DNA of 64,000 nucleotides from assembly GCF_003369915.1 (NCBI RefSeq), contig NC_046677.1, forward strand, positions 17,068,913-17,132,912, in the 5' to 3' direction. This DNA comes from Drosophila miranda (lineage: Eukaryota > Arthropoda > Insecta > Diptera > Drosophilidae). Numbering within the stretch: the stretch's first letter is position 1; every line of letters starts with the position of its first letter. The notes beneath the pieces are model-generated. The model was not told the DNA's origin and made no database searches. It was given only the letters and a program-made list of their open reading frames with translations. The translations under genes were made by a program, and so were the position numbers. Shown here piece after piece: positions 9,901 through 23,106 of this stretch.

Positions 9901-12900
9901 ACACCTTAAAGGAAACCAAGTTTTAAACGACATTTGGTTGGAATGTTGTGCAAGGCGAGCTCACCTTTCAGTCCCATGTCTCCAACTGATCCACGAGGGC
10001 CAATGTCACCAGGACGTCCGTCGAAGCCGATGTCGCCGCGATCTCCCATGTCTCCAATCATACCCGGAAGGCCTCCAATGCCTGCACTACCAGGCACACC
10101 TTGGGGTCCGGGATTGCCGAGAGCACCGCGGTTGCCAGAGTAGCCAATATTGCCCTTGGCCCCATTCTGGCCGCTCTGTCCAGAGAAGCCAACCTCGCCC
10201 TTTTGTCCTTTGACGCCGTGCGCTGCCAGTCGACCGGTTCGACCAGGATTACCCTTGGGTCCGGGCGGGCCGACTACGTAGTCACCACGCTGGCCCTTGT
10301 TTCCAGGAAGTCCTGTAAATCCAGTAGCTCCATCCGGTCCCAATTCACCCTTAGCTCCTTTGCGTCCACTTATGCCGGGGGGTCCGAAAGCTCCAGCCGG
10401 GCCATCGTCACCTGGTAATCCGTCGATGCCGGGCCGTCCAGGTATACCGATGTCGCCGGGTAAGATATATGGGCCAGGCTCGCCACGCTGTCCCTTGTAG
10501 CCGACCACACCGTCAAGGCCGGGCGCACCATCAAGTCCAGGCAGACCAGATGCGCCATGGAGTCCGTAGTCGCCAGGTATGCCAGGATAGCCTTTGGCTC
10601 CAATGGGTCCCTCAATGGTATCACCAATCGGTCCAGCGTCTCCAACATCGCCAGCCAAGCCCGGCTCTCCCATCTCGCCCTTGGGTCCACGAAAACCGGG
10701 TAGACCAGGCTCACCAAGATCTCCAGGTTCACCTCGATTATCGTAGATCTCACCGGGATGGGGCTCACCCTTGTCGCCCTTCAGGCCGCGGCTGCCCTCA
10801 TCGCCGCGATCTCCACGGCGTCCATTGTAACCGGGCTCTCCGACCAGGTATATCTTTGGGATGTTGGGCTGGAGGCCAGGCTTTCCATTTCGGCCGGGAC
10901 GACCGGGCCGTCCATCTATGCCAGAACGTCCTGCATCACCGTAGTCACCGCGTTGTCCGGGCTCTCCTCGGGCACCGGGAGCACCATGGAAACCGGGCAG
11001 ACCCTTGTCACCTTCTAGTCCCTGATCGCCGCGGCGACCGTAATCGCCATCATCGCCTCGGTCGGGGACTCTCCGACTACCGATTTCTGTGATCAGGCCG
11101 TCGGGACCAGGCCTGCCTGTCTGGCCGGGCTCTCCGGGACTGCCTTGCGTGCCGCGAATACCCTTGAATCCCGGTTTTCCTGGCCTTCCCTGCACGCCCT
11201 TGGGTCCGCGCGCACCAGTTATACCGATGAGGCCTCGATCTCCATGCTGGCCCGGGTATCCAGTGTCGCCCTCGTGTCCTCGGGGCCCACGTGGTCCGGC
11301 ATTACAGATGCCACAGTCGTCGCCCCGTATACCCTTGTCGCCGATCCATCCCCGGAAACCTGCAAGGCCATCGTCGCCTGGACGACCCCGTACTCCGGGT
11401 GGTCCCTGGGAGCCGGGAGGTCCCACTATGTTGTATCCAACGCCAGGCAAGCCCTTGTCACCGGGCAATCCTACCTCGCCGCGTTCGCCGCGATATCCAT
11501 CGCCTCCGGGCAGACCATTGAGTCCGGCCTGACCCTTGGGGCCCTGAATATTGAAGCCAGGATCGCCATGGATGCCAATACGGCCGGGAGGACCGGCCTC
11601 GCCAGCTGGTCCCTGCTGCCCAGGAGGTCCTATGAATCCGTAGTCACCTTCTTCGCCCTTGACGCTGCGGCCGGGCGGTCCACGGTTGCCACTCAAACCC
11701 TGTTCTCCGGGCGATCCGGACGGGCCAGGGGTACCACGACGACCCGGCTTGCCGGGAACTCCATTTAGGCCAGGATTTCCAACGGGTCCGATGTCACCCT
11801 GGGGACCAATGGGTCCAGGCAAGGACTGACTTAAGCTGGGGTCGTAGATACCGGGAGGTCCGTGGGGTCCTTGAATACCGGGCATGCCGTCGAAGCCATC
11901 CTCACCAAACTCTCCCTTGGGACCGTCCAGTCCGTCCTCACCGTTGTAACCGGGAGCACCTTTAGCACCCTTGTCGCCGGGCACACCCGCCTCTCCATCC
12001 TTTCCGGGCTTGCCACGTTCGCCGGGCTCACCGGTGTCGCCTCTGCCACCGGGCAGACCAGCGCGTCCGTACAGTCCCTGCTCGCCAGAGGGCCCTTTCG
12101 GACCCGCATCACCGGTCTCACCAATATATCCCTTGTAGCCCTTCAGTGAGTCGTCATAGATCAAGGCGCCGGGCTCACCCTCGCCAGGCTCACCCTTGAG
12201 GCCAGGAATACCCTGCAGTGTGTAGGGCAGGTCAGATGGCTCTCCCGTCTCACCCTTGAATCCCGCGGGTCCCTGGTCTCCCTTCTCGCCCGTGATGCCG
12301 GCGAAGCCCGTGTCTCCCTTCTGACCACGATCGCCATCGAAACCGGGTGGGCCGTCGTATCCAGCCGGTCCGTGCTCACCGCGACTGCCCTTCGTGCCTT
12401 TGGAATTGATGCCACCTTCGCCAGCGTCGCCGGGAGCACCATTAACGCCCTGCTTACCCATGGGTCCACGTAGGCCGTTATCGCCGGGAGGTCCGGCAAT
12501 ACCCTGCTGGCCCGGGCGACCGTCGCAGCCGTCAATGCCGCGGGGTCCGGCCGTACCATCTTCGCCATGCGGGCCCTAAACGTGGAGACGAATACATATA
12601 TTATGCTCTTTCATCACTCCATTATCCCACCTTAGAATACTTACCCTTGCTCCTGGGTAACCTGTTCGACCCTGGAGTCCAACGTCTCCCTAGATATTTA
12701 AATTTGTCAATATTTATTTCGGGATAAAAAAAGCTATCCACTCACCCGATGTCCTTTCTCGCCTATCTCCCCGTACTCGCCCACATCACCCTTTTCTCCG
12801 AGAGGGCCGGGCGGTCCAAACGGTCCCGTGTCTCCGGGCGGACCCTCCATACCGGGCACACCTGCCGGTCCAATGGCACCCATGCGTCCTTTGATGCCCT

Positions 12901-15900
12901 TGCAGTCACACAGCGTTGTATTGCATTCCTAAAATTTATAATTAGAGAATAGTAGAGTCCATCAGTTAGCATTGACAGACGACCCAAATTGGGTTTCAAT
13001 AATTCGAGAACAAGTCTTGATTGTCTCTGATTAGAAGTTTTGATTTGCGGAATCGAAGATGTCAGCATCAATTCATTCGGTATTGTTATGCAAGTCTTTC
13101 TAGTTTATTGCTTAGCAACTGTTCCAATATCATTAATATTATGCTCTCTATTGGCCTCAACAGATGTCATAGTCAATATATTCCTGATCAGCTTGAACAT
13201 TCTTTATGAGCACGAGATCCTTGTCAGACGACTATAACAGATAGCACTGGATTTATCATCGCTATTCAGAGTGGGACTACCTAACAAATTCCCAACGAGC
13301 AGTTTCCGAATGCGTTGAAATCTACTAGAAGATAAAGTAATATCCGCACAGATCAAAGATCCCTTCGTAAAAAGTAAATATTAATATTTAGTAATAGCCA
13401 TAATAATCCGATCGCAACAATTTTTTGGTGTTTTACGTATGATGCCGCGTTTACAATTTTCTCGTATTTTCTTAGTTTTTGATACCTTCCAACCAAATTC
13501 CAACCGAATGTCAAATTATGGTATCCCAGAGGTTTTCTCCGATTGCTTTTATATCTCTAGTACTTTCTCTAAATATGTTATACAAATAATCCAATCTGAA
13601 ATCAAAAGCTGATTATATTAGGTAGGATATGACAAGTGCATTTAGTATCATTTGATTTTTTACTTTTTCGCTCTTCACAAACATTATTTCTTTATCTCAT
13701 AATCTTTCATCATTTTACAAAAAAGATTTTACCTTTGCTTTTTAGAATGACTTACTATATTATGGCTATGTATGTCGAAAAATCCCTCCTCTTAAAAGGT
13801 GGTGAAAAAAGTATCACTTGCATTACAAAAAATTAATAGCGAGGATAATTAAGCTCATTGGAAAAAGTGCGGGTGCAACTGAGAAGTGTTCTACTCTTAG
13901 CCTTAATTGCAGTATTTCCGCTTGCAATGAGATAATCTTCTATATACGTACGAACGACGAGTGTCCGTACGGCTGCTTAGTCAATTGAGCGAGTGCATAG
14001 ATCACGCTCACTGGAGCTCGCACTGGAGCAGCTGCTGGAGGAGGCCGGAGGAGGTTGGAGGAGCTTCTCCTCCAGATGCATCGCATTTTTAGAACACTTA
14101 ATGTGCATTTTTTTTATAAACAACTAAAGAACGCTGCTGTTTTGGTAAAAATCAACTATCTGGAATGTTTTCAGATTTGCGAAACCCCCTTTAAAATTCA
14201 TTTTTGAGGTAGGTTGAAGCAAAACACCTTCCAGCCAGCCGCAACAAGTGCATATTTGGCTTCCTCATTGCGTTGATGTCAGCATAAACATCCTTAGTTT
14301 CCATTGTATTAATAGAATTGACATAATTTCATTTGGTTAAAAATCAAAATTTATTGCCGCCTTCACTCAGCCAAAATTCTCTTTTATTCTGCCAGTCCCC
14401 CATCCAAAGCGTTTAGAAATGCACACATGTTGCACGCATGTTTCGTGGTTTTTTTCTAATTTTTTTTTTCTGATTTTCTTTTTTTGCATAACAGTATGAA
14501 AATGTGTATTAAATGTTTGTTGGCTGGAAAAATTTGTGTCAAATGTTTGGCAAAGAAACTTATGATTTACATCTACCCCGAAAATTGTTTAGATGACTAA
14601 TAGGGATTCCATTCCAGCAGTAAACGAAGCCAATCCGAAAGTTCAAAGCCCGAGCGAGAGGGAGCGACATCCTCCACGCGAGTTCCCAGAACTAGAGCCA
14701 GAGCCCAACCTGCCCACAGGAGATCAAACCATCTGTTAACTAAATATTCACATCACTAAATCGAAATCCAAAAAAACGAGAACACAAAGCGTAAACAACA
14801 CGGAAAGCGAAAAAAATCCAAAAAACCGAAAAGGAAAAAATTCGACTCAATGTGGTGAACCAAAAGATGTTGTTGTTTCGAGCGAACGAACAAATGAAAA
14901 ATACGAGAAAATGCAGATACGATGTGAACGAAAATAAAACCACAGCACTACTCCCACTCCCCCAAATGCATCTGCAGGTGCACAGACAAATCCAAAATAT
15001 ATCTGGGGTGTTTGCTGCCAGCAACAATTGCACTCAATTTCTGGAAATCCAACTGTGAGAAATATCCATTACTCTGAATCAGCGTCAAAGTTTCAGATCA
15101 GAAGCTGTAGCATATTTAGACACGATTGAGATTGGTGTATCCACCATCCATTTTATTTTGATTTAATACATTACCAGTTAACATCGGTATAAAACCTTTT
15201 ACTTTGATTGACATTTTGTCAAAGTTCAACTTAAAAATAAATTATTGGAGTTCTTAATTTCATTCAAGTCTTTTGTTTCACACATTCCTTCAATTGAAAT
15301 GACAGAAAAAGAAACCAAGTAAAAGCGAAAAAAACCAAACGAGACACCTTCAAATTTCATTCAATCAATTGCAACATCTGAAATTTAAGGAATTCTTTCA
15401 AGCATACATATGTAAGTAAGTATAGTATGTAATATGTGGGCTTATATGCAGATGCAGATATGAACATGCATGTATTAAATCAAGCAAATAAAAATTGTTG
15501 CGGTAACACGCTTAAAAGTGACAGCACTGCAATTTCCTTGAACTTGACACTCGGCAAGGCAACTCAGATATATTGTATGTCTGTCTGTATCGTACAAATC
15601 CCCATCTATACGGGTACGAGTATATGGACTACTACCACATATGCATGTACGAGTGTGCTCGTATTTTTTGGATAGCACAGCCCAGACAACGCACCACCTA
15701 AGTGGCGTCGTCGAGTAACCAGCTCTGGAGAGACCGTGGCACTCAACTTGGGGAAGGGTGCGGCGCCGAGAGCTCTTTGATTGCCCCAACAACACTGCAG
15801 TACTGTTGCATATTCTTTATATATTACATATACATACATATATACGCTCGATCCCGCCGACGTCAGCAAAGGAGACAGGGGCAGTGGCCAAGGGCCCGAG

Positions 15901-18900
15901 CTGGGAATATTTTTCCTGAGATACTCCCTGAGATATGTAAATAAAATACCTCAATGGGCACGCGTGTCTGTGGAAAATAAGTCGGGCAGGTGTTGGCTAT
16001 CCTCTTTCTATAGAGTATTTGGACAGGATTTTGAAAGTTTTTCACTACTTTTTACCTTGAAAAAATATAATTGTTGAAGTAAATCAAACATTAGCTTCGG
16101 AAACGAAGCTTCTATCATCTAAAGTGTAATCTTTTCTATCAATGAAGTTATTTTAAGTATTACACAACTATAATCGTTGGATTTAAAGATCGAAAATTCA
16201 CTATCCACATCCCTCTGCACCTTGTGCACCCTTTCGAAAGCTACCTGTTGCGCCACTGTACCTGCCACAGCTTGCAGCCCGAAAATCTGCCCCGGTATAC
16301 ATAGGTTTTACCCTAACCCACATAAAGACAGAGGCTAAGTCACGGCAGATGTGTGTCAGTGGCGCGCACTTAAGCGCATTTACACATGTTTAAGCCAATT
16401 GTCCCAGTTGCCGATATTCCCATTCGCTCGGACACACGGTGCACGAGCCGAGCCGGAGACCGAGACACAGTTGTGCATCAGATGCGAATGCGAATGAGAA
16501 TGCATAGTTTAAGGTCAAACTGGGGCCTCCACACAGATCCATATCCCCATAACCATCTCCATGTATATCATCTAGCATATGTACATATATCCAACGCGAC
16601 AATTGGGCACACCCACCCACGCTAATCGCTGGAAACACAGACAGATATAAGCATAGAGATATGAGTAGATCTGGAGGTAGAGAGAGGAACAACCACCAGT
16701 ACGAGTCCATTGGCCCGAGACGTTTCTCCAGTACGAGTATGGGGTCCTGAGTACGAGTATCTAATGACAGTCCTCGGCTGGAAACTTTTTGTGTTTCCGT
16801 TGAACTGTAAGCGATACCTAAAAAAACGTATACTGCAATTATTCAGGGAATGCAAAGCACAGCGAAATGTCTTAGAGTTGGACACAACTACAAAGCACAG
16901 AGAGTGAGTCCGAGGGAGGGACTTGACTCTGTCCGATAATCTTCGCCACACTCAAACTTGGTGGCCTGCCCTGCCCGGATGTGGCATACAACAAAAATAA
17001 GACATACTCGTAATAATAATAAGAAGAATGTCATCTTATAGTATATACATATGTACGTACGAGTATGTTTTTATGTATAAATCACTGATGATAAGCCTGG
17101 ACAGATTCTTGAGCCCGCGGCGAGCGGCTCCTCTTAATTAATACATTATAATTTGGCATTAAATTATATTTTATATATACTTTGATTTCCTTCTGTTGCC
17201 ATTTCGAACTCCACGCAGCGGACAAAGGGGTTATCTGTTGGGAACGGACATCAGCCAATGTGGGTTCTTTGTTGCTATGGGGAAGTCGCCAGTGACAGAA
17301 AGACTTGGATACAGTGGGAGACTGTGAACGGATGGATTCTCGATCCTGCTGCTGTTCGATGCGCGTCACAATTGACCCAATTCACCAATGCTGCCAAGTC
17401 CGACAACACGCGCCATCAATCAACAGCAACAGTTTGTTTAATGTGCATCACGAAATACATAGAGTGAGAACTTGAAGCAAAAACAATAACAGCAACAAAT
17501 CAGAGGAGAATGTGCATCATAAACGTTTAGAGAAACGGCATACAACAATGAAAGCAGGGATGTTGAAGAGGTAATCGAATTGAAAATTCCATGTAACATG
17601 CTTCCATGCTTGGATCAACATTTAAACTTCGAGATCAGAAGAAGAGGTTTTGATCTACTATATCTTATAATTCTTCAGCTCTACATAACAAGGAATTAGC
17701 TAATTTCAAGATAAAACAAAATATGAAATATATATGAAATATCGAACATGCTTTTATTAAATGAATACTTCACATTAATCTAGAACTTGTTGCGTGACCT
17801 CAATTGAAGAATTACTAGGAAGCCAACATAATGATAAGAGTCTGACTAACAGTCAGGTCTTACAATCAAGGAACCCCATTTTGTATTCCACACAAAGTAT
17901 TACATTGATTCATCAAATCAGTCGAAGATCCATCGGCATGAGTCCACACGTACACAGGAAACCCCTTTCCAGCTCATAAATACAGGGTAGCAATATTAAA
18001 ATTGTATATGGAGCAACATATGTACATATGAACAGCGTGTGATTGACATGAAAAAGCATGCCCCACACACACGCACACAGAAACACAGCCAGAGCTACAG
18101 ACACACATGCAGATGCAGAGAGCATAATGAATGCACATCTGGACAAGCGCACTTGCAGCATGACATCATTTTCCTTAGTTTTGACATCAAAAACAACAAG
18201 ACGAAGCGTCAAGTCAAGAAATCTGCACATGCACATGGATATGGGTACGAAATATGGCTGTGGATCTGTGCGTGTGGATGTGGGTGTGGAGAACACCCAC
18301 GCACTCCGCTCTCAGAGGGACGGAACAGAGTCGGGTCAGGGCAGTAGTTGGTAATTTGAGCGCACGGTTATGGCATCATTGCGCATAATTGTTTAGACAC
18401 ACGCCTGACAGATGATAACTAATTGCCCTGCACTCAAATTAACATTGAAATTGATGGACAGAAAGCTGTCAAAACTTAATATTCACAATATAATGGCGAT
18501 AAGGAAGCGCTAGCTGATTAAATTGATTGACCTTTGCACCTTTCTTCCGTACTGCTTGACCACTGCACATTTTGTCAGCTGTCAGCTTAACCTCTCACTT
18601 ATAGTATCGGAATGGAAATACTAGAAGTAGGAAATCATGTTTAAATCATATTTGCTTGAGTAAATTTAATTTAAAGGGTTATTCATGGCATATGTATGTA
18701 TTAAAACAAATTAATTAGAACAGCCAATTGAAAACACTAAAAATCTATCACAAAAATATCTCCTTTTTAATTGTAATCCATTAAAGTACATCAGTTATGT
18801 GTCGCCTTAAAGCCATAAAGTACGATTCATAAAAAGTCTTTCATAGCATGTTCCCGGTATTTATACATGTATGTATGTATTTCATTCCCAATCAAAGCAC

Positions 18901-21900
18901 CACTCTTCTGTATATGTGCACTACGATCCCATTGTTAACCCTTTGGGTAATTTCTTCAATATGATGCCAATAATTTAGGCAATCAACACCAAGCCTGTGC
19001 AAAAAGCCGTGCAAAGTTAACGGCGAATGTCGCCCGGCAAATTAAGGCATATTTATTTTTAGCCATGACGCTAGATGTTTGGTGTTTGAAATGGAATCAC
19101 AGTCGCGGTCTGAAATTCTTATACATATGCTCGTATGGACTTATACGGGCATGTACACTATCACACTCGTATGTACTATGTAGAATTCATCTGGTCTGAT
19201 GAATATCAATTCCATAAGCCAGCCTAGCGGAGAGCTGATAACGTGCAAAAGGAGAACAACGGTCTGCTGTGATGAGACAGATGACTGATAACCCAGTTTC
19301 CCGAGATCTCTCCTCCCATAAATAATCGTTTCAATTTTCAGCTACTAAGTGGCTAGTCCATCCATCCTCCCTGCCCTGCCCCGCAATTACCACCTTCCTA
19401 TTCTCATAAGTGGCATTCATACAACAAGAAATAGGGGCCAGTCAAAAGGGGTCGCTTCTTTTGATACCTTTGCAGAGATCGATGCCATCTAAATGATATA
19501 GATAGTTCCATTTTTATTAATGATTTTTAATTATTTGATCATCTGATTTGATAAAAAAAATGGTAGGTGCACAGTTTCGTTGAGAAAACTTTAAAATCAA
19601 TATACCTTGCGAAGGGGTATAGCAAGCAGTCCATACATATATCACACAGACACACTCACAGACTCATACAAGACAGTCTTCGCATAATTTCCGCATTCAG
19701 TTGCAGATAAATAAATAATTGAGTCAAATTGAAATGCAACTCGCCAAACAATTCCGCTCAAGCACGCAAATAAACTTCCATTTCACAAAAGAGCGCAAGA
19801 ATAAGATGATCTAGAAAAAAAGAGGAGATGGAGAGACCGACGAAGAAGAGGCAGTCTCATTGTTGGGGCTCTTGGGCGGTCCACATGCACTGGCCATTGG
19901 CCACTGGCCACTGGCCCCGCACTGTCTGCCCTGGTCAGTGATTTGTGCAGCAACGAAGGGTCAGATGCCCAGAACTCCAGATTCCTCACATCCCCAGAAC
20001 AGGGATAAACAAAACTCGAAAGCATTTGAAACTAAAGCATTGAAATGAAATGAATGGAAAACAGTTGAAAGAAGAGAGAGATAGAGGGGTCTAGATGGAA
20101 AGACAGAAGCATCAACAAGCATCGAAAACTTTCAATTCCAATTGGAAATGTTGCAGAACGTCAAACGATTGCCGCTCTGTTCTCCCTTCTCTCTTCTCCC
20201 TCTCCACAGCACTAAGAACCCTTCACCGATCACTTGAACTGCAGCTAATTGTCAGCAACGGGATCGAACAGCGCTCACTTCCTCACAGCCACCCCCGATA
20301 GACGGCAATAAAATTTCCATATACTGTACATACAGATGCACATATGTACATACATAGAGAGAACTGCTGTAGTGCTAGTGGTGGCAGCTAACAGGGAATA
20401 AGAGAGAGCTCAGGGCACGCAGCCGCCGCTGATAAAGACAAATTATCAAAATCCATTCATAGAATGTGCCTCTGTCTCCACTGCAGTCGACGCAGCCACA
20501 GTTCGTATCGAAAGAGCGATGCTATGTGCATGTGTGCAGGCACAAAGATTGTTGATACTTGGAAGGTGAGCCACTCCCAGAGAGCGCGCTCGAGATGGAC
20601 TCAGATACGGTTTCATTTGCGGTGTTGTGGGTCTAAACGGCAGTGACAAAAGAGAGCGACCCACCTTGTATAAATACATCTTGCAGTGCGCTCACTTGTT
20701 GCTTGCGACTTGCTACTCTTAAATGGGTTCGATCTCTTTGACTGCTGCAGTGTCAGTGCAGAGCGGACCCAGCGGAAAAGGAAATAGCTGTGCAATGTAC
20801 CGACAACTGCTTGCAAATCCCATTGGCTGGGCAGTTTTAAAGTCTCTGCTCAAATGTGGCATTACTTCAGCTGAAAGTTAAACATTCTAGGGCAACGTGC
20901 TTCCATTGAGGATTAAATAAGTAGTTAGGTAATGAACTAATTTTTCCTGTACTAAATATCTCTGTCATTTTACAAATATTTTGTGCACACTTCGGGCTTG
21001 TTCAATTTGAACTTAGACAAGAAAAAAATGCTGAACAAATGGAAAAATTGATTAAACGTCTAAACGTAATTCAGCTGTCGTTTTGAAAAATGTGATTCCC
21101 CTAAGGTTTTGTTTGATTAAACCTTGTTACAGTGATGTATGCCCTTTTCGAAAGAGTAACTCGAGCGACAGTAGCAAATAAAATCAAGTTTTTGCTTAGT
21201 GTTTTGCGGTTAAGCTCCAGCTTGAGCTCCAGGCCGTGTTCAGGCCTCTAACCCACAAGACTTTGACGCTCTCACCCGGTTCAAGGCGGGAGCTGGGGCT
21301 GCAGCTGGAGCCCATGGCATTGACCACGTAACCGAGTGCGAAAAGAAGTGCGAATCAAATTACTGGAGTTGTCAAACGAGCTGCACTGAACCCATTACGG
21401 GGCCGAACACGTGAGCGCAGAAGACAAAACCCTTTTTAAATCGAGTGCAAAATGCGACACAGAAACGGCTGGAATCATTATTATACTTAATTTGTGCACA
21501 TGTATGTATATTCAATGGCTACTTGGAGACTGGGCAAAAGTCAGGCCCAGCCGATAGCCTTTGGCTGCGCCTGTGGCTGCGCTTATGGCTGTGTCTGTGT
21601 CTGTGCCTGTGCCTGTGCTAAGGCCAGTGCCTGTGGCTATGGCTGTGTTGGCGACATTTGATTTAGTTCTATTTTCTGAATTTGACTCTAGATTTCGATT
21701 CATGTCGCAATCAGCGGAACATGCTATCAATGGCGTCAATGTCGGCAACATAGCAATAGGTCTAATTAAATTTGTAGATCGGCGGGCAGCGGCCGAGTCC
21801 AGTCGAAGCTTGATAAGGTTTGAATGCCATCGAGAAGAAGGCGCCGGCTTCATGGCATGTGCTCCAGTTCTGTTCTCATCACGAAATATGTGCGATCATC

Positions 21901-23106
21901 CACTAAACCACGCAGATCATTCAGTTTATCAACGCAAAGAGTCCGAAAAGAAAACGGAAGCAATTCAATTATAATTAATTAGCTGAGTAATTATCAATTT
22001 CCATTTCCATTTCTATTTGCTATTTATAATTTCTGTTTTACGGCCTAAATCCTGTATGGAAGTGTCTAAAATTGTATTTAAAGAAAATGTTGCATATTTC
22101 TGGGAGCTGCCGTGGCTTGTTATAATTTTTCACGAGCTACAAAATAGTGAATTATTCAAACTTTTCCAATTATTGATAATTATGCATACATTTGCTTAGG
22201 CCTTAAAGTGTAGCCGCTTAAAGTGGACAAAAATGTATCAAAGGATATACCCACAAACATCCAATTTAATACAATCGTTCTTTCAATAAAACACCTTTTC
22301 CGCTCTGCACTTAATCCCGTTTTCATTCAGTTTCCATATCAATCGAAATTCAAATAAAACTTGAATTGCCAACCGGAAATGTTCAATGGCAAATCCTATT
22401 TAGCTATGCCAAAAATCAAGCTTAGATTACGGGGAAGGTTATCAACGTGTGCTCTCGCTAACCTTTCACCCTATACTATTTTGCCAAAAAATAATAAATA
22501 AATGGATGACATAATCCATGCCTGATTGTGGCTGGACTCTATTGAACCCCAGACCCCCAGACCCAGAGACTGGATCCCCAGACTTATCTGCAGAAGGCAA
22601 AGAGTTGCACGATCTGCCTGCCGGAAATGTACGAGTATGTGGGGGTCTGGGAGAGTAGGGTGCAATGTTACAAGCAAATAATAACAATAACAGTAGCCAC
22701 AGAGTGATTAAGGGAAGAGTTGACCCAATTTTCTCGCTTGTGGATGATAAAGTTTGGTTGCTCCTAATAGCGCAGTTTTACAAGCACTGTCTATATATTT
22801 CCTAGAATTTTTCTTTCGTTTGATAAGCACTGCCAGTGCGCACGTTTACAGTTTTAGAGTAACTTTGAATCTAATCAATTCTGTTAAACGCTTGAGCAAA
22901 GCTATTAATGAAGATTGCTATCTGAAACCCCATTTACAGATCAGTTCAAAAAGCATTTGAATAGAATTATAGACAGTTTTTCCGAATACTTGATGTATTC
23001 TTGGGTTGCCACTTACCTTTGCCGCCTCCGCAAAGGACACAACGCCAGCCAGCAGATACACCGCTCCCAGAAGACCCGAGAGATGCCGTAGATCTCTGGG
23101 TAACAT
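6916..23106 (-). CDS. vkg: viking, collagen IV alpha-2-type chain
   Basis: Eight coding exons: 23106-23017, 12928-12746, 12689-12645, 12575-9965, 9904-7987, 7920-7806, 7743-7520, 7456-6916. Phases join without a stop to give 1908 aa (about 1940 in D. melanogaster from memory). Residues 1-~28 are a signal peptide. Residues 31-40 carry the N-terminal Cys cluster (ECNTTLCDC). From ~41 to ~1510 is an interrupted Gly-X-Y triple helix, and ~1515-1733 is the NC1 domain with its duplicated Cys pattern. After the last NC1 Cys-X-X-Cys comes a 175-residue non-collagen tail rich in Gly, Ser, Thr and Trp, then Pro/Asn/Arg-rich, ending EDTTAP. NC1 directs chain trimerisation and network formation in basement membranes, with Col4a1 next door as partner. 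Intron 1 is ~10 kb. The signal-peptide exon is assigned by phase (Lys|Glu) and homology. Confidence 0.93.
7150..7345 (-). repeat. Coding tandem repeat in the vkg C-terminal tail
   Basis: Inside the last vkg exon, GATCC(C/T)-type hexamers and longer units repeat. They encode GSGSGTGSGSG blocks punctuated by WATGSG, at least three times in near-identical form. The DNA copies are close to identical, which indicates recent unequal exchange or slippage. Confidence 0.8.
12929..23016 (-). other. vkg intron 1 (~10 kb)
   Basis: Bounded by the donor GTAAGT after the signal-peptide exon and the acceptor TTTTAG before exon 2. No coding exon stands out on either strand. The content is AT-rich DNA with short simple repeats: CTGTGGCTGTG-like tracts at 21545-21650, GGCCACT copies at 19888-19915, and CA-rich tracts at 18060-18110. 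The motif GTACGAGTA occurs at 15614, 16731, 16751, 17057 and 22629. Long first introns of matrix genes often hold enhancers; that is inference here. Confidence 0.7.
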
